This document shows positions 25,547 to 33,051 of a stretch of DNA of 64,000 nucleotides, in pieces. Positions within the stretch are counted from its first letter, which is position 1; each line of letters starts with the position of its first letter. A program made the translations under genes and the position numbers. The notes under the pieces were generated by a model. The model did not search any database, had not been told where the DNA came from, and saw nothing but the letters and a program-made list of their open reading frames with translations. The DNA comes from DATFNI01 sp963712305 (lineage in GTDB: Bacteria; Bacteroidota; Rhodothermia; Balneolales; DATFMH01): contig CAVQHI010000002.1 of NCBI GenBank assembly GCA_963712305.1, forward strand, positions 620,001 through 684,000, given 5' to 3'.

Positions 25547-27070
25547 TCAGTTAGCCTCAGCAGTAGTGGCCGTGTCCTGTTTGGGTTCGATAATGCCGAC
25601 CGTTCTGTTCGACGTAATCAGGTACTTTTTAGCTACGCTTTGGATGTCAGCGGAAGTAACCTTTTCGAGGTCATCGAGATCTGTGAATACCGTTCGCCAG
25701 TCGCCTCGCTGGGCCTCGGCCTGGGCAAGTGCCAGCGCCATTCCCATATTAGAATTCAAGCTGCGAACCAGGTCGGCCCGTGCATTGGTTATGGCACGAT
25801 CCAACTCTTCCTTGGTTACTCCGTGCTGTTTGATCTTCTCGATCTCCTGATCCATAATCGTTTCAACGCTGTCGATCGGTACTCCCTGGTTGGGCAGCAC
25901 ATAGGTCAGGAACATAGATTGATATTTATCTCCCGGAAATCCGTTGAAAGCTCCAACATTCAGTGCAACTTGTTTCTGCTCGACCATCTTCTTGTAGAGG
26001 CGTGAAGTACGGCCATCGGACAGGATGGATGCAAGGAGTTGCAATGGTTTGGCATCGGGGTTATCGGCACTGACGGTATGATATCCGGCGATGTACCATG
26101 GCTGGGAGTTTTCATGCATGACAAAGCGGCGTTCACCGTGCTGCTCCGGCTCGCGGACGGTCATCAATGGAGCTTCGGGTTTCTTAGGCATGCGTCCGAA
26201 ATATTCTTCCGCCCACTTCTTCATCTGTGCGGGATCAACATCTCCTGCTATTGCCAACACGATATTCGTCGGGACGTAGTATTTGTTATAGAACGCCTTC
26301 ACATCCGCGATTGTAGTTGATTTGATGTCGGATGGCCACCCGATGGTTGGAGTCCCGTATGGGCTTGCAGTATATGCCACAGAAAGAAATTCCTCGATGA
26401 GCCGGCCAACCGGATTGGAATCAGTACGCATACGACGCTCTTCCATGATTACATTTTTTTCTTTGTAAAACTCACGGAAGACAGGATGCATAAATCGATC
26501 TGACTCGGTGCTGAACCACAATTGTGCGCGGTTTGCCGGCAGGCTGTAGAAAAACATCGTCTGATCGCTGGCTGTGGAAGCGTTCATACCGACACCGCCG
26601 TTGCGATCGATAATTTGTGAAAACTCGTTATTCTTTACATACTTTTTGGCTTCGGCTTCAAGTTCTTTGAATTTGGACCAGTCCTGTTTGATTTTTGTTG
26701 AGTCTGGATTCGGTTCCATCGTAGCGCGAAACCATTTTTCGTACGCCTGGTCTTCCTCGCTGAGGAGTGGTTTCTCTTTTTCCCAGTTGGTCGTTCCGAT
26801 AGTAGGTGTTCCCTTAAAGGCCATGTGCTCCAAAACGTGTGCTTCACCACTTTTACCAATCGGTTCGTTGACAGAACCCGCGTTAACGAATGAAACAAAA
26901 CTGGCAACCGGTGCAACGTCTCTCTTTATGATGATAAATCGGAGTCCGTTGTCTAATGTAAAAGTCGTAACTTTCTTTTCGAATGATGTGAGGTCCTGCG
27001 CTTTCAGGGTTGAGGCAGACGCTACAAGAAACAGCAGAATCACACATATAGACAGCTGTACTTTTTTCAT
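25547..27070 (-). CDS. M16-family zinc peptidase, catalytic subunit
   Basis: The start is set at 27070 (MKKVQLSICV) by the ribosome site GAGAGGATT and the signal peptide that follows (cleavage near LKAQ); the frame extends to 27145. The inverted zinc motif is HVLEH at residues 78-82. The distal Glu should lie in the NGGVGMNAST/EERRMRTD region, as in other M16 peptidases. It is a periplasmic or outer-membrane-associated protease, probably clearing peptides. The inactive M16 gene follows after 22 nt, so the two form a bicistronic unit and probably a heterodimer. Confidence 0.9.
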   Translation of the reverse strand: MKKVQLSICVILLFLVASASTLKAQDLTSFEKKVTTFTLDNGLRFIIIKRDVAPVASFVSFVNAGSVNEPIGKSGEAHVLEHMAFKGTPTIGTTNWEKEKPLLSEEDQAYEKWFRATMEPNPDSTKIKQDWSKFKELEAEAKKYVKNNEFSQIIDRNGGVGMNASTASDQTMFFYSLPANRAQLWFSTESDRFMHPVFREFYKEKNVIMEERRMRTDSNPVGRLIEEFLSVAYTASPYGTPTIGWPSDIKSTTIADVKAFYNKYYVPTNIVLAIAGDVDPAQMKKWAEEYFGRMPKKPEAPLMTVREPEQHGERRFVMHENSQPWYIAGYHTVSADNPDAKPLQLLASILSDGRTSRLYKKMVEQKQVALNVGAFNGFPGDKYQSMFLTYVLPNQGVPIDSVETIMDQEIEKIKQHGVTKEELDRAITNARADLVRSLNSNMGMALALAQAEAQRGDWRTVFTDLDDLEKVTSADIQSVAKKYLITSNRTVGIIEPKQDTATTAEAN

Positions 27071-27254
27071 AATCCTCTCTTTTAGTGGATTTATTAGTAG
27101 TAAAATGTCATAATCGGCAAAAAAAGCTTTAGTTGCCAAACGCATTCTATTTTAGAATATCCTTATGTAAGAAAAAGCCAAATTTTATGTCAAATTGGCG
27201 ATATTCGATCAAGTAAAAATTTTTGTAAACTTTACCCATTTTGAGAAGTTCGCT

Positions 27255-28793
27255 ATGAGAAAATTATGCCTGGGTTTGTTATTTAGTCTCTTACTGGTTC
27301 CGCTGCAGTTGTATGCACAAACCTACACACTGGTTGCTTACAACGTGGAGAATCTTTTTGATGCCGATGGGGTAGCGGTTTTCAATGATTATAATACAAC
27401 CGACAGCAACGGAAATCCGCTTTATACAAAAGAAGATGTGTATACGAAAATAGAACACATCACGCAGGTGTTGAAGCAGTATGATAATGGCAAAGGTCCT
27501 GATGTCATTCTGTTCCAGGAACTGGAGAGCGATTTCACACCGGAAGACAGCACACGCTCACTAACCGCTGAAACATTCCTTAAAACCTGGTCGCATACCA
27601 CACTTAAACAGATGCTGGGAAACGGGTTCAACGAGAGAATCAAAGATCTTCCATCAGAGCTTTTGCTATTGAAAGGGATGTACGATGCCGGGCTTCGCGG
27701 ATATGATTTCCAGGTCGGGTATAATGAATTGAATGAGAAGGGGGAGCCGGACGAGGCCCAGAAATGTGCGGTATTTACCCGTTTGCCTATCGAGAAAGCG
27801 AAAACAAAAGTTTACCCAATACCACGTGGTCGTCCCATCCTGGAAGTGTGGTTGAAGGTAAAGGGTCACGATCTGGTCGTGTTTGATAATCACTGGAAAG
27901 CGGGGGCAAGCAGCCGTGAACTGGAAGATGTTCGGCTCAAAGAAGCAATGATCCTACGCAATCGGCTGAATACGCTGCTCACCGAAAATCCATCGGCAGA
28001 TATTATCCTTGGTGGAGATTTTAATAGCCAATACAACCAAAAGTGGGCGTTAAAAGTGGATTCATCCGGTGTGAATACCGTATTGCAAACGACGGGAAAT
28101 GAAGAGAATGTGGCAGCCGGGCCAACGCAATCTTTCTACAATCTCTGGTATGAGTTGCCCATGAATAAACGTGGCTCCGATGTATACCGCGGACGTTGGG
28201 GCACACTGATGCAGATTATGATCAGTCACGGAATGTATGACGAATCCGGAATCCAATACGTTGATAATAGTTTTTCAGTTGGAAAATTTGTTGGCCTGAA
28301 CACATATAAATACAGCGAAACACCACACGCGTGGTCATCTTATGGCCGGGGGAAAGGATTTTCCGATCATCTGCCTGTAAGCATGCAATTCAGGGTTGCC
28401 AGTCAGAACAATCCCGCGTCTGTTATGACGTTACAGAATCCATCACGATCCGATGATCACTCGGGTCATATGGCTGAAGTCAGCTTCAATCCACCAGACT
28501 CAAACCAAGTGTTCAGGCTTGATGCCATTGATCCGGATTCGTTGTCGGAATATCGTTATTATGACGAATTGTTCTATATAAACAGGAAGATCTCTGCGGA
28601 CGGAACTATAAAAGTAGGAACAGAAAATCAGAAGATATATTCTGGTGATCCCCAAGTCCGTGATATTCTCAAAGAAGCTGCTCAAAAGGGACTGAAGCTC
28701 CGTTTCTTTGCAAGGCTCCGGGAATATCGAAATGCATTGGAGTGGGTCATCGAATCACCCGAATACTTGCTGAATAAACCCAACAAATTGTGA
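27255..28793 (+). CDS. Secreted endonuclease/exonuclease/phosphatase-fold protein
   Basis: From the Met at 27255 (MRKLCLGLLF, after GAGAAGTT) there is a signal peptide ending at LYAQ; the frame is open back to 27195. EEP motifs follow in order: YNVENLFD, DVILFQELE (metal-binding Glu), NHWKAGASS, ILGGDFNSQ and FSDHLPVSM with the catalytic His. The family contains secreted nucleases and phosphodiesterases. The substrate cannot be told from sequence. The next gene starts with a GTG that overlaps this stop by 4 nt, so they are translationally coupled. Confidence 0.85.
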   Translation: MRKLCLGLLFSLLLVPLQLYAQTYTLVAYNVENLFDADGVAVFNDYNTTDSNGNPLYTKEDVYTKIEHITQVLKQYDNGKGPDVILFQELESDFTPEDSTRSLTAETFLKTWSHTTLKQMLGNGFNERIKDLPSELLLLKGMYDAGLRGYDFQVGYNELNEKGEPDEAQKCAVFTRLPIEKAKTKVYPIPRGRPILEVWLKVKGHDLVVFDNHWKAGASSRELEDVRLKEAMILRNRLNTLLTENPSADIILGGDFNSQYNQKWALKVDSSGVNTVLQTTGNEENVAAGPTQSFYNLWYELPMNKRGSDVYRGRWGTLMQIMISHGMYDESGIQYVDNSFSVGKFVGLNTYKYSETPHAWSSYGRGKGFSDHLPVSMQFRVASQNNPASVMTLQNPSRSDDHSGHMAEVSFNPPDSNQVFRLDAIDPDSLSEYRYYDELFYINRKISADGTIKVGTENQKIYSGDPQVRDILKEAAQKGLKLRFFARLREYRNALEWVIESPEYLLNKPNKL

Positions 28794-30799
28794 CGAAATA
28801 TTTATGGAATCTGTGTAAAGGATTTATAGGGGCATTTTGCGCCTTGCTCTTGTTGCATGGATCGGTTTCAGCACAAGTAACCGATACGTTGCGCTGGCCA
28901 GGTCAACTCCCGAAAGTAGAGTATGGCGAGATCCCCGATTCGCTTTTTCAGATGGATCAATATCCGGGGAATCCGGACCTCGATTATTTCTTTGCTTACA
29001 AAGGGCTAAGCATTGATTTCGGTTTGCACGATAAATCACTGATTGCTTATCTGACCTATCTGGTCAGAATTAAGGTGCTCAAGCAGGATGGGGTAAAAGC
29101 ATCGATCGTTGACATTCCCTTTTATTTTCAAAACGATATTGAGAAGGTAACATCAATCCAGGGGCACACGATTCATGCCAACGGTTCGCGTATCAATCTC
29201 GATACAACAAAAGTGCGTACGATCGGAGTAAACAGCCGGTACAAGCTGAAAGAGTTTCAACTTCCGGATGTCCATCCCGGCTCGATCCTTGAATACCGGT
29301 ATACGATAAGGCGGAGGTACATTGAGGAATTGCCCGATTTTTATTTCATGAACACACGGCCGACGAGCCTTTCGGTCATCCGCCTGGTCAACAGTAAGTA
29401 TATCCGGTACGATGCGACACCGGTGAACATGAAGAAACCGCCCAACAGTTTTGAACAGAAGATTGATACGGTTAAGGCTCCCAATATCTTTACAAACCCG
29501 GAAGGCGAGCCGATCCTGGTAGATTTCTGGTATATGAAGAATATTCCGGGTCTTCGGGAGGAACCGTATATCACATCACTGGATGATTATCGCTGGAAAA
29601 TGAAATTTGCGTGGAAGTCGTTCGGCAATCCGCGCCAGGTCATTGGAAAAGGCTGGGATATCGTTGTGGCTGAGCTGCGGAGAAATCACGGTCTGCTGAA
29701 GAACGTCGAAAAGTATCCAAGTCTTGATTCGCTGGGAAAGACCTTCCGGCGAATAAAAGACCCATCAGCCAGGATGGATAGTGTATTCCGATATGTGAAT
29801 GAACGGGTTACGTATAACGGATCAGAAGGAGTACTCAGCGAAGCCAGGCTCGATTCCGTAATAAAAGGTAAGCCATCCGACCAGGCAGCCATCAATCAGA
29901 CGCTTATTGCCATTCTGAGAGGTGCCGGGATTAAGGCTGATCCCATGCTTACGGCCACACGCAAGCAGGGGCGTATCCTCAGCGATTATCCTTCCATATT
30001 TCAATTCAACGTAATGATGGTGTATGCGAAGGCCGGCAACGAAATAAAGTTGATGGACGCAACGAAACGACATAGCATTCCGGGATTGCTGCCACTGGGT
30101 ACAATCGGTGGCAGGGGATTGGTGGTTGAACCTCATGATTATCAGTGGGTGAGCATCACACCGAAAATCTCGCGTTTTGAGATGGAAGCGAACCTGGAAG
30201 CAGAGCTCGATACGAATGGAAATCTCGAAGGACATGTTACGGCGAAACACTACGGCTATCTCGCCCAGAAGATCCGCGACCAGCTCCAGACCGATTTGAA
30301 ACCATCAGAAATTGTGCACCAGGATTTGTTTGGCCGGTATACGGGCGTGGCCATCGATAATATCCAGTTTGATAGCGTGAAAGCATACGGACACCCGGTC
30401 ACCATATCAGCTCATTTTAAAATCCCTGATTATGCGATCAGCTATCAGAGTGGTTTAGAGTTCTCTCCGTTAGTTGTAGGATACCAGGAAGAAAACCCAT
30501 TTGGTGGAAGTCGCCAGTTGCCCGTTACACTGTCCGCGCCTGAAAAGTTGAATGTGTCGTACAAAGTACGTGTTCCGCCCGGGTTCGCTCTAAAAGAATC
30601 AAACCGGAATACGAATGTGAATATACCGGGTGCACAGCTTGGCTTTGATTATCAGGTGGATTCCCGTAATCTTGATTACAATTTACACGTGGCCGTGCTC
30701 AGGACCGATTTCGGACAGGACTTATTCCCGCAGTTGATCAACTTATATGATAAATGGGTGGAACTGAGCAGAACGCGGTTGTTTATTAAGAAAAAATAG
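28790..30799 (+). CDS. DUF3857/transglutaminase-like exported protein without the catalytic cysteine
   Basis: The protein starts at GTG within the GTGA overlap with the preceding gene. A signal peptide (CALLLLHGSVSAQ) is followed by a DUF3857 beta domain (residues about 60-240) and a transglutaminase-like fold at about 320-430: SVFRYVNERVTYNG, then GKPSDQAAINQTLIAILRGAG. The position of the active Cys in papain-like transglutaminases (usually G-C-x-D) is Pro-Ser-Asp here. The usual FNHA region is FNVMMV, so the Cys and His are missing while the Asp (MDATKRHS) stays. It is probably a binding or structural protein. The role is unknown; coupling to the EEP gene suggests a joint function. Confidence 0.8.
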   Translation: MTKYLWNLCKGFIGAFCALLLLHGSVSAQVTDTLRWPGQLPKVEYGEIPDSLFQMDQYPGNPDLDYFFAYKGLSIDFGLHDKSLIAYLTYLVRIKVLKQDGVKASIVDIPFYFQNDIEKVTSIQGHTIHANGSRINLDTTKVRTIGVNSRYKLKEFQLPDVHPGSILEYRYTIRRRYIEELPDFYFMNTRPTSLSVIRLVNSKYIRYDATPVNMKKPPNSFEQKIDTVKAPNIFTNPEGEPILVDFWYMKNIPGLREEPYITSLDDYRWKMKFAWKSFGNPRQVIGKGWDIVVAELRRNHGLLKNVEKYPSLDSLGKTFRRIKDPSARMDSVFRYVNERVTYNGSEGVLSEARLDSVIKGKPSDQAAINQTLIAILRGAGIKADPMLTATRKQGRILSDYPSIFQFNVMMVYAKAGNEIKLMDATKRHSIPGLLPLGTIGGRGLVVEPHDYQWVSITPKISRFEMEANLEAELDTNGNLEGHVTAKHYGYLAQKIRDQLQTDLKPSEIVHQDLFGRYTGVAIDNIQFDSVKAYGHPVTISAHFKIPDYAISYQSGLEFSPLVVGYQEENPFGGSRQLPVTLSAPEKLNVSYKVRVPPGFALKESNRNTNVNIPGAQLGFDYQVDSRNLDYNLHVAVLRTDFGQDLFPQLINLYDKWVELSRTRLFIKKK

Positions 30800-30828
30800 A
30801 TAGGGAATTAGGGAAGAGCCCTCAGCAG

Positions 30829-31185
30829 TCAGCTTTCACCTAATTTCTTTATGAAAGACGTGAGCATGCGTTTTATCTCCTGTATCTTAGAATTTAATTC
30901 AGAAGACAAATCTTGTTCTATGAATTTTAGATCAGATGAAAGTAGCACCAGATATTCAATTTCAGAAGCGGAACCAAGAGCGATCTGTAGAAACCGGGCT
31001 AAATCAGCATCGCTTCCTCGACCACATCCTTCTGCAATATTTGTAGGTATAGATACAGATGCCCGTCGAATTTGGCTGATTAAGCCATATCGTTCGTTTT
31101 TAGGATAAGATGAAGTTATATGATATAAACGTAAGGCTAATTCATGTGAATTTTTCCAAACATTTAAATTTCTGAAGTTTTTCAT
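30829..31185 (-). CDS. Four-helix bundle protein (23S rRNA intervening-sequence family)
   Basis: From the Met at 31185 (MKNFRNLNVWKNSHELALRL) the protein has 118 residues. The motifs LNVWKNSHELAL, NERYGLISQIRRASVSIPTN, IAEGCGRGS and LARFLQIALGSASEIEYLV match the four-helix bundle/S23 family. These genes occur inside rRNA intervening sequences and as scattered single genes; their function is unknown. Here it sits alone, antisense to its neighbours, flanked by inverted copies of a GAnAGCTGAnTGCTGA sequence (near 30822-30837 and 31268-31283). That hints at a small mobile cassette. The frame is open to 31296 but the family start fits 31185. Confidence 0.85.
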   Translation of the reverse strand: MKNFRNLNVWKNSHELALRLYHITSSYPKNERYGLISQIRRASVSIPTNIAEGCGRGSDADLARFLQIALGSASEIEYLVLLSSDLKFIEQDLSSELNSKIQEIKRMLTSFIKKLGES

Positions 31186-31298
31186 GGTCTTATCTGTTCC
31201 AATGTATAATAGCGTAATAACTATATGACTCGAATCCGAACAAAACCTTACAAAAAGCTGATGGCTGAGAGCTGATTGCTGACTGCTTAAAATCATAT

Positions 31299-32006
31299 AT
31301 GAATACGAGAAGAAACATACTTGCCTTCGATACTGCCACTAAAATATGCACGGCTGCATTGCGTACAAGTGATGGTACCATTACCGAACGATGGGACCAG
31401 GGGCTGGGCATTCATTCAGAAAAACTATTCCTGTTTATCCAGGATCTGCTGAAGGAAGCCGAAATTGGCATGTCTGATGTCGATAGATTGTTGTTAACGA
31501 CAGGTCCCGGTTCGTACACCGGACTTCGTATAAGTGCCAGCGCTATGAAGGGTTTTGCGTTTGGGAATGATCTTGCGGTATACGGTATTAATACGCTGGC
31601 CTTTTTTGCAGAATCAGCGCGAAGATCTGTGAACGATGTAAAGCGCGTGCATGCTGTTATTGACGCGCGTCGATCTCATCTGTATCATCAGCTGTATTCT
31701 ATTGATGGCGACTGCACGAAACCGGAAACGGATGTAGCAGTACGCGAGATTACTTCTCTGGAATCGATATTAAAAGACGGAGATGTGGTTGCAGGAACCG
31801 GAATCAAACGTCTGCCTGATGCGTTCATTGAAAATGTATACGTGTTAGAAACGAAGGATATAAGAGCCGGTTCCCTGATTTCACTGTTTGATCGATATTT
31901 TGATAGTGATGAACATTGTGATCTTAGTTCCCTGATAAAAAAAGTCGCACCAGAGCAATTTGAACCGTATTATTATGGTCCGGGCCTTGCTGCGCCGAAG
32001 CAATAA
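31299..32006 (+). CDS. tsaB: tRNA threonylcarbamoyladenosine biosynthesis protein TsaB
   Basis: The 235-residue ASKHA-fold protein starts ILAFDTATKICTAAL and has TTGPGSYTGLRISASAMKG, the TsaB signature. It partners TsaD and TsaE in placing t6A on tRNAs that read ANN codons. It has no metal-binding His pair, as expected of TsaB against TsaD. accD follows about 135 nt later on the same strand. Confidence 0.9.
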   Translation: MNTRRNILAFDTATKICTAALRTSDGTITERWDQGLGIHSEKLFLFIQDLLKEAEIGMSDVDRLLLTTGPGSYTGLRISASAMKGFAFGNDLAVYGINTLAFFAESARRSVNDVKRVHAVIDARRSHLYHQLYSIDGDCTKPETDVAVREITSLESILKDGDVVAGTGIKRLPDAFIENVYVLETKDIRAGSLISLFDRYFDSDEHCDLSSLIKKVAPEQFEPYYYGPGLAAPKQ

Positions 32007-32141
32007 CATAAATAGACAGGTTTTTGCTTTTTGAGGCTATGCAAAGGCGAGTGTTCTTCAGGTGAACCACGGGAATTTTGGTAAATAGACAGGAGCCATT
32101 ATTTGGAAACGGAACATCCATCAGAAAACGAAGAATTTGAT

Positions 32142-32993
32142 ATGACCTGGTTTAAGCGTCAAGAGCAAAACATAAGAACCGATACACCGAAAGAGATGCC
32201 GGAAGGCGTCTGGGTGAAGGTACCTGAGACTGGCGAGACCATCCATCGCAGGGAGCTGGAAGATAATCTTTGGGTTGATCCTCTCAGCGGTTACCATTTT
32301 CCGGTAGGCAGCAGTTATTATTTTGAGATTCTCTTTGATGACAACAAGTATGAAGAGCTTGGAGCCGATATCCTGCCAACCGATCCGCTTGGATTCGAAG
32401 ACCGCAAATCATACCGAACGCGTCTCGATGATGTGAAAAAGAAAACCGGTCTGACGGATGCTATTCGTGTGGGCACCGGCAAGATGCAGGAGCTTGATAT
32501 CGTGCTGGCCTGCATGGACTTCAAGTTTATCGGTGGAAGTATGGGCTCAGTCGTTGGCGAGCGGATTGCCGTGGCAGCCGACTATGCCAGGGAGCATAAA
32601 ATCCCGCTTATCATCATTTCTCAGTCAGGAGGGGCCCGCATGATGGAAAGTGTGCTGAGTCTCATGCAGATGGCCAAGACGTCCTCCAAACTGGCGCTGC
32701 TCAACCAGGAAGGTGTCCCTTACATCTCGGTCATGACCAACCCGACGACCGGTGGTGTTACAGCCAGTTACGCCATGCTCGGCGATTTCAATATTGCCGA
32801 ACCAGGTGCCTTGATTGGCTTCGCCGGGCCACGCGTCATTCGTCAAACGATTGGACGCGACCTCCCCGAAGGTTTCCAGACCGCCGAATATCTGCTCGAA
32901 CACGGCTTTTTGGATTTCATCATTCCGCGTACCCAAATGAAGAGCCGTCTCACCAAGCTGCTTGCCATTTTGCAGCACAAGTACGAGAAGTAG
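32142..32993 (+). CDS. accD: Acetyl-CoA carboxylase carboxyltransferase subunit beta
   Basis: I start at 32142 (MTWFKRQEQNI, preceded by GAAGAA), the usual AccD beginning; the frame also opens at a TTG at 32103. The crotonase-fold core is complete: FIGGSMGSVVGERI, SQSGGARMMESVL, TNPTTGGVTASYAMLGD and FAGPRVIRQTI. AccD carries out the carboxyl transfer to acetyl-CoA together with AccA in fatty-acid synthesis. The N-terminal zinc ribbon is degenerate: where Cys pairs are usual the protein reads VPETGETI and DPLSGYHF. This loss also occurs in other Bacteroidota AccD proteins and supports the taxonomic guess. A bidirectional terminator follows. Confidence 0.93.
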   Translation: MTWFKRQEQNIRTDTPKEMPEGVWVKVPETGETIHRRELEDNLWVDPLSGYHFPVGSSYYFEILFDDNKYEELGADILPTDPLGFEDRKSYRTRLDDVKKKTGLTDAIRVGTGKMQELDIVLACMDFKFIGGSMGSVVGERIAVAADYAREHKIPLIIISQSGGARMMESVLSLMQMAKTSSKLALLNQEGVPYISVMTNPTTGGVTASYAMLGDFNIAEPGALIGFAGPRVIRQTIGRDLPEGFQTAEYLLEHGFLDFIIPRTQMKSRLTKLLAILQHKYEK

Positions 32994-33006
32994 AGAGATT
33001 TGGTGA

Positions 33007-33038
33007 GACCCGCAAGGTTTCTAAAAACCTTGCGGGTC
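33007..33038. terminator. Bidirectional terminator between accD and a subtilase gene
   Basis: A perfect 14-bp stem (33007-33020 with 33025-33038) and a 4-nt loop lie between the convergent stops at 32993 and 33052. Confidence 0.8.
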
Positions 33039-33051
33039 CTGGATAGATTCC

